Assembly (NCBI RefSeq): GCF_041224595.1
Contig: NZ_JBGFGN010000162.1
Span: 248,001 to 312,000, forward strand
DNA from: Donghicola sp041224595
Lineage (GTDB): Bacteria; Pseudomonadota; Alphaproteobacteria; Rhodobacterales; Rhodobacteraceae
Length of the DNA stretch: 64,000 nt
Direction: 5' to 3'
A program made the translations under genes and the position numbers. The notes beneath the pieces are model-generated. The model was given only the letters and a program-made list of their open reading frames with translations. It searched no databases and was not told the origin of the DNA. Below are positions 7,763 to 16,531 of the stretch, in pieces (positions within the stretch are counted from its first letter, which is position 1; each line of letters begins with the position of its first letter).

Positions 7763-8452
7763 TCAACCAAGCGCATAGCCCGCGCCGCGCACGGTCCGAA
7801 CCGGATCTTCGCCGCCGTGTTGGCACAGCGCCTTGCGAAGCCGCCCGATGTGGACGTCAACGGTGCGCGTATCAACATAGATGTCGCGGCCCCAGACACG
7901 ATCCAAGAGCTGCTCGCGGCTCCAGACACGCCCCGGCTTTTCCATGAACGTTGTCAGCAGACGGAACTCTGTCGGCCCCAACTTCAAGGTTTTCTCGTCG
8001 CGAAAGACTTTGTGCGTTTCGGCATCCAGAACGATGTCTTCGTATTCCAGCTTCACACCCACGGTCGAAGGACGCGTGCGGCGCAACTGGGTACGCACAC
8101 GCGCCATGAGTTCGACCACAGAGTATGGCTTGATCACGTAATCATCAGCGCCAGTCTCAAGACCGCGTACGCGGTCCACCTCTTCAGAGCGCGCAGAGAG
8201 CATGATGACAGGAATGTCACGTGTGTCGGCACGGGATTTCAAACGCCGGCACACTTCGATGCCAGACACATTCGGCATCATCCAGTCCAACACGATCAAG
8301 TCCGGACGATCTTCGTCCACGACCATCAGACCCTCTTCGCCGTTCTCGGCACGGATCACGCGAAAGCCTTCGGCTTCTAGGTTGTAAGTCAAGACTTCGC
8401 GTTGCGCCGGTTCGTCTTCAACAACCAAGACAGTGGGTTGCTCAGCACTCAT
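7763..8452 (-). CDS. phoB: Phosphate regulon response regulator PhoB
   Basis: 229 residues. The N-terminal receiver domain shows the acidic pair VVEDEP, the phosphorylated D56 in LIVLDWMMP, and the lysine in DYVIKPY. The C-terminal OmpR/PhoB winged helix ends with the transactivation loop and recognition helix (TVDVHIGRLRKAL). PhoB is phosphorylated by PhoR under phosphate limitation and binds Pho boxes; one lies upstream of pstS at 14047. It starts 11 bp after phoU and is the last gene of the pstSCAB-phoU-phoB unit. Confidence 0.96.
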   Translation of the reverse strand: MSAEQPTVLVVEDEPAQREVLTYNLEAEGFRVIRAENGEEGLMVVDEDRPDLIVLDWMMPNVSGIEVCRRLKSRADTRDIPVIMLSARSEEVDRVRGLETGADDYVIKPYSVVELMARVRTQLRRTRPSTVGVKLEYEDIVLDAETHKVFRDEKTLKLGPTEFRLLTTFMEKPGRVWSREQLLDRVWGRDIYVDTRTVDVHIGRLRKALCQHGGEDPVRTVRGAGYALG

Positions 8453-8463
8453 CTATCTAGCCC

Positions 8464-9201
8464 TTAGTCGTCGTTGTTCGCCATCGGATCGCCATGCACT
8501 TCGTATGGTGTGCTGTCGGCCTTGGGGCGATCTTCTTCGGGGTATTTGCCGGTGCTCACATAGATCACCTGTTCGGCCAAAGCGGTCACGTGGTCGCCCA
8601 TACGCTCGATGTTCTTGGCGATGAAATGCAGGTGCATGCAAGCCGTGATGTTACGCGGGTCTTCCATCATAAAGGTCAGGAATTCGCGGAACAGCGCGTT
8701 GTACATCTGGTCGACTTCTTTGTCGCGATTGATGACGACCTGAGCGAGCTCGGGATCGCGCTGGATATAGGCATCCAGAGCGTCCTTGAGCATCAGTTCG
8801 ACCTCACGTGCCATGCGGCGGACCGCGCCGGACGAGCCCTCGATCGGGGTCATCTGAAGCAAGACCCCTGCCCGCTTGGCGATGTTTTTTGCATAATCGC
8901 CAATACGTTCAAGGTTGTTGCTCATCTTCATCACAGAGAGAACAACGCGCAGGTCGCTGGCCGCGGGCGCGCGGCGCGCGATCACGGTTGCGGTCTCTTC
9001 GTTGATCTGTTCCATCATGGCGTCGATGGCTTTATCGCCCTGACGAACCTTTTCGGCCAGATCTTCGTCGCGCAACTCAAGCGCTTTGGCGCAGTCCAAA
9101 ATCGCAGTTTCAACGAGGCCGCCCATCTTGACGATCAGGGCCTGAACGCCTTCGAGGTCGCGATCGTAGGACGATACGATGTGTTGAGAGTCAGTCATCA
9201 T
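8464..9201 (-). CDS. phoU: Phosphate signalling regulator PhoU
   Basis: 245 residues made of two PhoU three-helix repeats. The metal-binding motif E-x-x-x-D is seen twice, near MEQINEETATVI-RR and in the second repeat around DKEVDQMYNALFREF. NLERIGDYAKNIA and NIERMGDHVTALAEQV are the paired family signatures. PhoU links the Pst transporter to PhoR and keeps the kinase off when phosphate is plentiful. Two adjacent ATG codons are possible starts; the first is used. It lies 8 bp after pstB. Confidence 0.96.
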   Translation of the reverse strand: MMTDSQHIVSSYDRDLEGVQALIVKMGGLVETAILDCAKALELRDEDLAEKVRQGDKAIDAMMEQINEETATVIARRAPAASDLRVVLSVMKMSNNLERIGDYAKNIAKRAGVLLQMTPIEGSSGAVRRMAREVELMLKDALDAYIQRDPELAQVVINRDKEVDQMYNALFREFLTFMMEDPRNITACMHLHFIAKNIERMGDHVTALAEQVIYVSTGKYPEEDRPKADSTPYEVHGDPMANNDD

Positions 9202-9209
9202 TGAGATCC

Positions 9210-10007
9210 TTATCCGATACGGCCGGTGATGTAGGACTCGGTGCGGCTGTCCTGCGGGTTGGTAAAGATTTGACCGGTGTCACCAAACTCGACCAAGTTA
9301 CCAAGATGGAAGAACGCGGTTTTCTGGCTGACACGCGCCGCCTGCTGCATCGAGTGCGTGACGATCACAACCGAGTACTGGTCGCGCAGCTCGTCAATCA
9401 GCTCTTCGACTTGGCTGGTGGCGATGGGGTCCAGCGCCGAGCAAGGCTCGTCCATCAGCAGAACTTCAGGCTCAGTCGCCACAGCGCGCGCGATGCACAG
9501 ACGCTGCTGCTGGCCGCCCGAGAGACCGGTGCCCGGTGCATGCAGACGGTCTTTGACTTCATTCCAGATGGCGCCGCGGCGCAGTGCCTTCTCGACGATC
9601 TCGTCCAGATCGGCCTTGTTTTTGGCCAAACCGTGAATACGGGGACCATAGGCGATGTTGTCATAGATCGACTTGGGGAACGGGTTCGGCTTCTGGAACA
9701 CCATGCCAACCTTGGCGCGCAGCTGCACGGGATCGACGCGCTTGTCGTAGATGTTTTCACCGTCCAGTTCGATGTCACCCTCGACACGGCAGATGTCGAT
9801 GGTGTCGTTCATGCGGTTCAGGCAGCGCAGGAAAGTGGACTTGCCGCAGCCCGACGGGCCGATGAATGCGGTGACCGTGCGCGCCGGAATTTCGATGTTC
9901 ACGTCCTTGATAGCGTGGGTATCGCCGTAAAAGACTTGGACGTTGCGGGCCGAAATTTTGGTGTCTTGCTGAGCCACATTACGCTCCAGATTCGGGTTGT
10001 CGTACAT
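9210..10007 (-). CDS. pstB: Phosphate ABC transporter ATPase PstB
   Basis: 265 residues from the ATG at 10007, preceded by AGGATAA; the frame is open 19 codons further upstream but that would overlap pstA. Walker A is GPSGCGKST (about residues 50-58), the signature is LSGGQQQRLCIARA, and Walker B is VLLMDEPCSALDP. VGMVFQKPNPFPKSIYDNI and VTHSMQQAARVSQKTAFF are PstB-specific. It powers high-affinity phosphate import through PstCA. It follows pstA by 16 bp. Confidence 0.97.
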   Translation of the reverse strand: MYDNPNLERNVAQQDTKISARNVQVFYGDTHAIKDVNIEIPARTVTAFIGPSGCGKSTFLRCLNRMNDTIDICRVEGDIELDGENIYDKRVDPVQLRAKVGMVFQKPNPFPKSIYDNIAYGPRIHGLAKNKADLDEIVEKALRRGAIWNEVKDRLHAPGTGLSGGQQQRLCIARAVATEPEVLLMDEPCSALDPIATSQVEELIDELRDQYSVVIVTHSMQQAARVSQKTAFFHLGNLVEFGDTGQIFTNPQDSRTESYITGRIG

Positions 10008-10023
10008 AATCGTTATCCTATTC

Positions 10024-11364
10024 TTACCAGCGGCGCTCGAAACGTCGGCGAAGGATGATGGCAATGATGTTCATCGTGATAAGGAACACCAGCAGAATGA
10101 TAATGCCGCCCCAAGCACGTTCGTAATATGCGGGGTCAGCACGCTTGGCCCATTCGTAGATCTGCGCGGGCATCGCGGAGTTCGGGTCCATGAAACCAGC
10201 AATCGGCCCCGTGGGATAGTTCGACGCGATGTAGCCCACCATACCGATCAGCAAGAGCGGTGCAGTTTCACCGAGTGCTTGGGCCAAACCGATGATGGTG
10301 CCGGTCAGAATGCCGGGCATCGCCAAGGGCAGCACGTGGTGGAACACCGACTGCATCTTGGACGCGCCAAGGCCCAAGGCCGCATCACGGATCGACGGCG
10401 GCACCGATTTCAGCGAGGCGCGGGTCGAGATGATGATGGTTGGCAGGGTCATCAGGGTCAGAACCAGACCACCGACCAGAGGGGCAGACTGCGGCAGACC
10501 GGCGAACTGGATAAATACGGCCAGACCCAGAATACCGAACACGATGGATGGGACGGCGGCAAGGTTCGAGATATTCACCTCGATCAAGTCCGTCCATTTG
10601 TTCTGGGGCGCGAATTCCTCGAGGTAGATCGAGGCTGCAACGCCGATGGGCAGCGACAGGATCAGCACCACCAGCATCATGAACAGCGAGCCCAGCATGG
10701 ACACGCCCATGCCTGCCTGCTCGGGGCGGCTTTCGGAGGCATCTGCACCAGTAATGAAGGACCAGTTAAACTCGCGCTTCACCACGCCTGCTGCGCGCAA
10801 CTCATCGACGATATCAAGGTGAACAGCGTCGATATTCTTGTCTCGCGAAATGCTCTCGCGGGTCACGCGGCCCTTCAGGTAGCCATCCACGCGGCTTGCC
10901 GCCAGAATGCGGAAGTCCACGGTCTGACCAATCAAGTCGGGGTTCGAAATCACCATATCGCGGACCTGCGCGGCCGCGCTGGCCGAGATCAGCGCCTTGG
11001 TCGCGCTTGCTTTCTCAAGCGGATTATCCCCCATCTCTGCAGAGATGCTCTCATAGATCGCCTGCTGGATCAGAGGGTTGTAGCCAAAGGTCGAGACCTT
11101 CTTGATTTCTTCAGGGTCGCGGTTGCCGTTCTTGTCCAGCTTGGCTTCGTCCAGATAGACAGGCACTTCGATAAAGGTCTGTTGGAAGGCGCCGATACCG
11201 TTGAACAGAATGGTCGACAGCAGAATGATCAGGAACACCAGACCAGTCAGAATTGCGCCCATGCCGTACATCTTGAAACGGGCTTCAGAGGCGTTGCGCT
11301 TTTTGACGCGCGGGCTGACGGTCAGGATCGAGGATTTCGGGGGGTTATTGGTCGCGTCGGTCAT
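10024..11364 (-). CDS. pstA: Phosphate ABC transporter permease PstA
   Basis: 446 residues, longer than the roughly 300 of E. coli PstA. One transmembrane segment near residues 30-50 (YGMGAILTGLVFLIILLS, shown in part) is followed by a periplasmic insert of about 170 residues; the remaining five segments carry the permease loop (RDAALGLGASKMQSVFHHVLP). A large insert after TM1 is common in alphaproteobacterial PstA. It overlaps pstC by one base and has its own partner, PstC, of similar enlarged design. Confidence 0.93.
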   Translation of the reverse strand: MTDATNNPPKSSILTVSPRVKKRNASEARFKMYGMGAILTGLVFLIILLSTILFNGIGAFQQTFIEVPVYLDEAKLDKNGNRDPEEIKKVSTFGYNPLIQQAIYESISAEMGDNPLEKASATKALISASAAAQVRDMVISNPDLIGQTVDFRILAASRVDGYLKGRVTRESISRDKNIDAVHLDIVDELRAAGVVKREFNWSFITGADASESRPEQAGMGVSMLGSLFMMLVVLILSLPIGVAASIYLEEFAPQNKWTDLIEVNISNLAAVPSIVFGILGLAVFIQFAGLPQSAPLVGGLVLTLMTLPTIIISTRASLKSVPPSIRDAALGLGASKMQSVFHHVLPLAMPGILTGTIIGLAQALGETAPLLLIGMVGYIASNYPTGPIAGFMDPNSAMPAQIYEWAKRADPAYYERAWGGIIILLVFLITMNIIAIILRRRFERRW

Positions 11365-12836
11365 TACTCGTACTGCTCCCGATATTTGCGCACGATATAC
11401 AGCGCGAGGACATTGAGGCCGAGCGTCATGACGAACAGGGTCATGCCGAGGGCAAAAGCAACAAGCGCTTCGGGGCTTGCAAAGTCCGCGTCGCCGGTCA
11501 ACTGGCTGACGATCTTGGCGGTGACGGTGGTCATCGCCTCGAGGGGGTTCATGGACAGGCGGGCCGCGGCTCCTGCCCCAAGCACCACGATCATGGTTTC
11601 ACCAATCGCGCGGCTGGCAGCCAGGAGGATCGCACCAACGATGCCGGGCAAAGCTGCGGGCAGAACCACTTGCTTGACGGTTTCGGATTTCGTCGCGCCA
11701 AGACCCAGTGAGCCGTCGCGCATGGATTGAGGAACGGCGTTGATGATGTCGTCGGACAGCGAGCTGACAAAGGGGATCAGCATGATGCCCATCACCAGAC
11801 CTGCGGTGGTCACCGAAGATGCACCGGACATCCAGTCGACCCCCAACGCGCCACCTTTGCCGAAGGTGTTCACCAAGAGCGGACCAACGGTCAGCAGCGC
11901 GAAAAGACCGTAAACGATCGTCGGAATACCAGCCAAAAGCTCGATCAGCGGCTTGGCAAAACCACGTGCTTTGGGACCTGCATACTCAGAGAGGTAGATC
12001 GCAGCGAACAGCCCGATCGGCACAGCAACAGCCAGCGCGATGACCGAGATGTAAAGCGTGCCCCAGAGCAGCGGCAAAACACCCAATTCAGAACCGCCGC
12101 CAAAGCTAGGCGCCCAAGTGGTCCCAAAGAAGAAGTCCGCGGCTGGATACAGCTTGAAGAACTCGATGGTGTTGAAGACAAGCGACAGAACGATGCCGAC
12201 CGTGGTCAAAATCGCAATCGACGCCGCGACAACCAGAATGGCCCGAATGAATTGCTCCACCACATTGCGCGCACGAAAATCTTTTTGGGTGCGGCCGTAA
12301 GCGTACACAAACCCAGCAATCGCGAGCGCCAGTACAACGACGGTCATCGCCAAGTTGCCTGTGCCGCTCAGCGAGCGGTACTTCTGCGCTGCAGCCAATG
12401 TGCTTGCATCTACGTCAGACCCCAGAGCCACACCAACATCAGCGAGCCGGTCGCGGACATCGGTAAAACCGGCGCGAAGGTCGTTTGCATATTCACGAGT
12501 CATCGCGCCTTGCGCGACGGCTTCGTCCAGGCCATCCGCCACGCGGCGAACATCACTCATGAACAACCCAAGCGTGTTGCTGTCCGTAACGGCAGATTGG
12601 GGAAGATCTGCCGCGACTGAGCTGTTGATGTAGATTGGCTGGACAATCAGCCAAGCGGCCATCACCAGAAGCGCTGGGACGACAACGAAAAGGCTTACGT
12701 TTGTTCCATAATATGAGGGAAGAGAATGCAGGTGGCGCGAGTCGCCATCGGCACTTGTCATGGCCTTTTGTCGGCCAAGAACGTAGCCGACGACACCAAG
12801 CGCCAGTACGATCAACACTAACCAAAGAAGGGGCAT
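11364..12836 (-). CDS. pstC: Phosphate ABC transporter permease PstC
   Basis: 490 residues, again larger than the E. coli protein. The first segment (LLWLVLIVLALGVVGYVLG) and a second near residue 55 bracket an additional domain (about residues 75-165) before the conserved permease core, which shows YGLFALLTVGPLL, GIMLIPFVSSLSDD and the EAA loop RDGSLGLGATKSETVKQVVLP. With PstA it forms the phosphate channel. The stop and the pstA start share one base, so the two are coupled. A hairpin at 12866 separates it from pstS. Confidence 0.94.
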   Translation of the reverse strand: MPLLWLVLIVLALGVVGYVLGRQKAMTSADGDSRHLHSLPSYYGTNVSLFVVVPALLVMAAWLIVQPIYINSSVAADLPQSAVTDSNTLGLFMSDVRRVADGLDEAVAQGAMTREYANDLRAGFTDVRDRLADVGVALGSDVDASTLAAAQKYRSLSGTGNLAMTVVVLALAIAGFVYAYGRTQKDFRARNVVEQFIRAILVVAASIAILTTVGIVLSLVFNTIEFFKLYPAADFFFGTTWAPSFGGGSELGVLPLLWGTLYISVIALAVAVPIGLFAAIYLSEYAGPKARGFAKPLIELLAGIPTIVYGLFALLTVGPLLVNTFGKGGALGVDWMSGASSVTTAGLVMGIMLIPFVSSLSDDIINAVPQSMRDGSLGLGATKSETVKQVVLPAALPGIVGAILLAASRAIGETMIVVLGAGAAARLSMNPLEAMTTVTAKIVSQLTGDADFASPEALVAFALGMTLFVMTLGLNVLALYIVRKYREQYE

Positions 12837-12865
12837 ATCGGCTCCGTGGGATCCAAAAATCGGAA

Positions 12866-12894
12866 AGGAGCGCCGACCCGTCGGCGGCGCTCCT
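12866..12894 (-). terminator. Hairpin between pstS and pstC (3' end stabiliser or leaky terminator)
   Basis: Perfect 10-bp stem AGGAGCGCCG / CGGCGCTCCT with a 9-base loop, followed on the minus strand by TTCCGATTTTT. It lies between the binding-protein gene and the permease genes, the usual place for a structure that keeps the binding protein more abundant than the membrane parts. Confidence 0.6.
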
Positions 12895-12933
12895 CGTTCG
12901 TATCAGGCGTCCAGTTGGGCGCCTGAAAACCAA

Positions 12934-13962
12934 TTACATGGTTTCTTCGTTTGCAACTTTGGACTGGGTGTCTGCCAGTGCGGGGTCAGCAACCAGGCCG
13001 TAGTTCGACAGCGGGCCGTCGGAACCAGCGATCTCGTCAGAAACGAAGAACTCTGCGTATTCTTTCAGACCGGGGATGACGCCGATGTGTGCTTTCTTGA
13101 CGTAGAAGAACAGCGGGCGCGACACGGGGTATTCGCCGGTCGAGATGGTTTCGGTCGAAGGTGCAACACCCGACATGGTCGCTACTTTCAGCTTATCGGT
13201 GTTGTTTTCGTAGAAGGCCAGGCCGAAGACGCCAACACCGTTGGTGTTGCTGTCGATACGTGCCAGGGTCTCGGTGTAGTCACCGTCGATGTCAACCGAG
13301 CGACCGTCGGTGCGAACTGCGATACACGCGTCTTCTGCATCATCTTCCGACATGCCCGAAGCGATCATTGCTTCCATTGCGCCGGTTTCTTCACAGCCAA
13401 CCGCCAGAACCTTCTCTTCGAAGACTTCGCGGGTGCCGTGCTTGGTGCCGGGGATGAACGCTGCGATCTCAGCTGCGGGCAGCTCAGCGTTGAACTCGTT
13501 CCACATGGTGTAGGGGTTGTCGACCAGTTCGCCGTCAACCAGAACCTTGGGGGACAGAGCGTTGAACCAATCGGTGGGTTCGAAAGCAGTGAACTCAGGG
13601 CCGTTGATCTGCGAAGCGAAAACGATGCCGTCGTAGCCGATGCGAACTTCGATGATGTCGGTGACACCGTTCTCTGCGCAGGCTTTGACTTCTTTTTCGC
13701 GGATGGCGCGCGATGCGTTTGCAACGTCGATGGTGTTCTCGCCAACGCCTTCACAGAAGCGCTTCAGGCCTGCCGACGAACCGCCCGATTCAACAACGGG
13801 GGTCGGGAAGTCGAAGTTTTCGCCAAATGCCTCGGCAACGATCGAAGCGTAGGGCAGAACGGTCGACGAACCAGCAACCTGAACGTTGTCACGTGCAGCA
13901 GCGGCGGTGGCGGAAACAGCGGCGATCGCCAGGGTCGAGGCGGTCAGTTTCACGAAGGACAT
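12934..13962 (-). CDS. pstS: Periplasmic phosphate-binding protein PstS
   Basis: 342 residues with a signal peptide (ends SATAAAA before RDNVQVAGSSTV). The AGSSTVLPY opening, VESGGSSAGLKRFCEG and ANASRAI segments form the phosphate-binding loops of the PstS family. NTNGVGVFGLAFYENN and PLFFYVKKAHIG lie in the second lobe. It captures phosphate for PstCAB. It is first in the pstSCAB-phoU-phoB unit and has a Pho box 85 bp upstream. Confidence 0.95.
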   Translation of the reverse strand: MSFVKLTASTLAIAAVSATAAAARDNVQVAGSSTVLPYASIVAEAFGENFDFPTPVVESGGSSAGLKRFCEGVGENTIDVANASRAIREKEVKACAENGVTDIIEVRIGYDGIVFASQINGPEFTAFEPTDWFNALSPKVLVDGELVDNPYTMWNEFNAELPAAEIAAFIPGTKHGTREVFEEKVLAVGCEETGAMEAMIASGMSEDDAEDACIAVRTDGRSVDIDGDYTETLARIDSNTNGVGVFGLAFYENNTDKLKVATMSGVAPSTETISTGEYPVSRPLFFYVKKAHIGVIPGLKEYAEFFVSDEIAGSDGPLSNYGLVADPALADTQSKVANEETM

Positions 13963-14046
13963 AGGGTAGCTCCTGATTAAACTTAGACGGTCCCACTAAG
14001 TGTGAACCTTGAAGCGCTTGCTAAAGATTGCTGACAACGCTTTTGC

Positions 14047-14073
14047 GACAGTTATGTAACAGGTTTATGACAG
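14047..14073 (-). promoter_or_regulatory. Pho box upstream of pstS
   Basis: On the minus strand the site reads as two direct units, CTGTCATAAAC and CTGTTACATAAC, followed by a partial third, CTGTC. This closely fits the PhoB consensus (CTGTCAT with 11-bp periodicity). It ends 85 bp before the pstS start and no other gene lies between. Confidence 0.85.
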
Positions 14074-14193
14074 ACCAAGGTTTTGCGTTATTTTTGGGCA
14101 AAAATATATTTATGATATTGTTTTCAATGGATATTTTGATGCACCTGAAACATTTTTCATACGGAAACGTGGCTCAAAACCAGCTCAAGGACG

Positions 14194-15234
14194 TTAAAGT
14201 CTAGGTAATGTAACAGTAAATGTAGAGCCTTCTCCCAACGCGCTGGCGATCTGCATCCGCCCGCGATGTCGGTTGATAATGTGTTTTACAATCGCCAACC
14301 CAAGGCCCGTGCCCCCCATTGCCCGCGAACGGTGCGAGTCGACACGGTAGAATCGCTCTGTCAGGCGGGGAATGTGAATGGGATCGATTCCCTGCCCCTG
14401 ATCTTTGACCTCGATGCGCACTGCCGGACCGCGCACGGCTGGATCACGGTCCACAACGCTCAGGGTTACGGTGACGTCGCCGCCACTCCCCCCATACTTG
14501 ATCGCGTTCTCGATGAGATTCGTGAACACTTGGTAGAGTTGATCTGCATCACCGTTCACCATGACCTCTTCTTCCGAAGCGATCAGGTTCACTCTGATCC
14601 CATTATCCTCGGCGATAGGACCTAACGCCTTCACTACGGTTTGCAGCTTGCCGTAGACGTCCAGCTGATCTCCGGGACGAATGCGCTCTTCGCTCTCGAC
14701 GCGGCTCAAAGACAGCAAGTCATGCACCAGCCGGTTCATCCGGCTGGCTTCGGTTTCCATGATCCCTAGGAACCGGTCGCGCGCCCGCTCATCGTCTTTC
14801 GCAGGTCCACGAAGGGTTTCGATGAAGCCCAAAAGCGCGGTCAGGGGCGTCCGGAGTTCGTGACTGACGTTCGCCACAAAATCACGGCGCATCTGGCCGA
14901 CGTCTTCCATCGGGCTGACGTCCACGAAAGTCGCCAGAACCCCGCTGAAAGACTCGCCCTGAATCAGCGCCACTTTCAAAGAAAAGGTCGTCTCGCGCGT
15001 ACCGATTGTGGTGCTGATCCGCGTCTGAAATGTCTTCTGGTCGCGGAAACATTCGGCGATGGCGCCAGTCAGAACCGGATTGCGTAGGGCCACCTCGTAA
15101 TGCCGTCCCGACAGACCTGTCCCCCAAATCTCTTCGGCCAAGGCATTCAAGCAGATCAGGCGACGGCTTTGATCCACAACCATCGCAGCCAAAGGCAGAC
15201 CATCAACCATGGTCTTGATGGGCATAAGGTCCAT
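14194..15234 (-). CDS. phoR: Phosphate regulon sensor kinase PhoR (no membrane segment seen)
   Basis: 346 residues: a PAS domain (about 8-110), the phosphorylation helix with H125 in FVANVSHELRTPLTALLGF, and an ATPase domain with NAIKYGG (N box), DQGQGIDP (G1) and GTGLGLAIVKHI (G2). It is the cognate kinase of PhoB by context. Unlike most PhoR proteins the N-terminus (MDLMPIKTMVDGLPLAAMVV) shows no clear transmembrane helix, so it appears soluble and would have to sense through PhoU/Pst contacts. It is separated from pstS by 231 bp and has a candidate Pho box of its own. Confidence 0.92.
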   Translation of the reverse strand: MDLMPIKTMVDGLPLAAMVVDQSRRLICLNALAEEIWGTGLSGRHYEVALRNPVLTGAIAECFRDQKTFQTRISTTIGTRETTFSLKVALIQGESFSGVLATFVDVSPMEDVGQMRRDFVANVSHELRTPLTALLGFIETLRGPAKDDERARDRFLGIMETEASRMNRLVHDLLSLSRVESEERIRPGDQLDVYGKLQTVVKALGPIAEDNGIRVNLIASEEEVMVNGDADQLYQVFTNLIENAIKYGGSGGDVTVTLSVVDRDPAVRGPAVRIEVKDQGQGIDPIHIPRLTERFYRVDSHRSRAMGGTGLGLAIVKHIINRHRGRMQIASALGEGSTFTVTLPRL

Positions 15235-15280
15235 TGGGACGCTCCTTGCATTGGGGGTGATCGACGCTGCTTGGCATGAA

Positions 15281-15301
15281 ATTGTAACGGTTTTGCTACA
15301 A
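15281..15301 (-). promoter_or_regulatory. Candidate Pho box upstream of phoR
   Basis: Minus-strand TTGTAGCAAAA followed by CCGTTACAAT keeps the 11-bp repeat spacing of a Pho box, with two or three mismatches per unit. It ends 47 bp before phoR, suggesting autoregulation. Confidence 0.45.
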
Positions 15302-15359
15302 CTTGCGGGACTTTGGCGCCAAAAGGATCGGGCAACGCGCGCCGCCCGGTCCGGTTGGA

Positions 15360-15884
15360 TCAGTCGATCTTGGTCATTCCTTGGCGGAACCGGCGCATGT
15401 TGTTCTGATAGCCAATGGCGGATTTTTTCAGGCCTTCGATCCCCTCGGGGGTCATCTCGCGGACAACCTTCCCCGGCGCGCCCATGACCAGCGAACCATC
15501 GGGGATCACCTTGTTCTCGGTGACCAAAGCCCCTGCCCCGATCAGGCAGTTGTTCCCGATCTTGGCGCCATTCAGGATCGTCGCACCCATGCCAATCAGA
15601 GTGTTGTCCCCAATGGTGCAGCCGTGCAGCATCGCCTTGTGGCCAATGGTACAGCCCTCGCCAATCATCAGCGGGTACCCCATGTCGGTGTGCAGCACGC
15701 AGTTTTCCTGCACGTTGCTGCCTGCGCCCACACGGATTTCCTCGTTATCGCCGCGCAAGGTGCAACCGAACCAAACCGAGCCGCCCTCCTCGACCACGAT
15801 CTTGCCAATCAGGTTGGCATCAGGGGCGATCCACGTGTCTTCGGCAATCTCGGGTGAAATTCCGTCCAATGCATATAGTGTCAA
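15360..15884 (-). CDS. Gamma-carbonic anhydrase-like hexapeptide protein
   Basis: 174 residues of left-handed beta-helix made of hexapeptide repeats (for example IGKIVVEEGGSVWFG, IGDNTLIGMGATILNG). The three metal-binding histidines of the gamma-carbonic anhydrase family are present: one in NCVLHTD and two in IGHKAMLHG. Homologues include YrdA and PaaY; real carbonic anhydrase activity varies in the family. The stop overlaps the gmk stop-side by 4 bp in the same direction: this gene starts inside the end of gmk, so the yicC-gmk-carbonic anhydrase genes form one overlapping unit. Confidence 0.88.
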   Translation of the reverse strand: MTLYALDGISPEIAEDTWIAPDANLIGKIVVEEGGSVWFGCTLRGDNEEIRVGAGSNVQENCVLHTDMGYPLMIGEGCTIGHKAMLHGCTIGDNTLIGMGATILNGAKIGNNCLIGAGALVTENKVIPDGSLVMGAPGKVVREMTPEGIEGLKKSAIGYQNNMRRFRQGMTKID

Positions 15885-16531
15885 ATGTCGAGCTCCTCGA
15901 ATTGGTCCTGAAGGGCGCGGACGTGTTTGACCAGACCGGGCTGTTGCAAGCGGCGCAGGCGGGTGGCGGTCAGGATCGACTTCAGCATTTCTTCGGTCTT
16001 ATCCAGATCGTCGTTCACCAGCACATAGTCGTAACTGCCCCAGTGGCTGATCTCGTCCCAGCTTTTCTTCATGCGCTTGGTAATGGTGTCGGCGTCGTCC
16101 TGATTGCGGCTGATCAGGCGGCGGTGCAATTCAGGGATCGACGGCGGCAGGATAAAGATCGACAGCGTGTGCTGCCCCAGCGCCGAGTTTCGAATTTGCT
16201 GCGCGCCCTGCCAATCGATGTCGAACAGCACGTCATTGCCGTCGTCAATCGCAGACTGCACAGGGCCCTTGGGAGAGCCGTAGAAGTTCCCGAACACGTG
16301 AGCGTGCTCTAGCATCTCATCGTCGGTGACCATGTGTTTGAAGTCGGTCTCGGTCACGAACTGATAGTCCTTGCCATCCACTTCACCCGGGCGCGGTTTG
16401 CGCGTGGTCGCAGAGACCGAAAATGACAGCGTCGGATCCCACGCCATCAGGCGCTTGGCCAAGGTCGATTTGCCCGCACCCGAAGGCGAGGACAGGATAA
16501 CAAGGAGGCCGCGGCGGGTATCGTGGGGCAT
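15881..16531 (-). CDS. gmk: Guanylate kinase
   Basis: 216 residues. It phosphorylates GMP to GDP with ATP. The P-loop SSPSGAGKSTLAKR lies at about residues 14-27; the GMP-binding part shows SVSATTRKPRPGEVDGKDY and FGNFYGSPK, and DIDWQGAQQIR holds the catalytic region. The start overlaps the yicC stop by one base and the end overlaps the following gene by 4 bp, which marks tight coupling. Confidence 0.97.
   Translation of the reverse strand: MPHDTRRGLLVILSSPSGAGKSTLAKRLMAWDPTLSFSVSATTRKPRPGEVDGKDYQFVTETDFKHMVTDDEMLEHAHVFGNFYGSPKGPVQSAIDDGNDVLFDIDWQGAQQIRNSALGQHTLSIFILPPSIPELHRRLISRNQDDADTITKRMKKSWDEISHWGSYDYVLVNDDLDKTEEMLKSILTATRLRRLQQPGLVKHVRALQDQFEELDI

Noticed and set aside
9997..11730. 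Plus-strand open frame of 577 codons opposite pstA
   Set aside because: Shadow of pstA and part of pstC, rich in R, H and Q, no motif.
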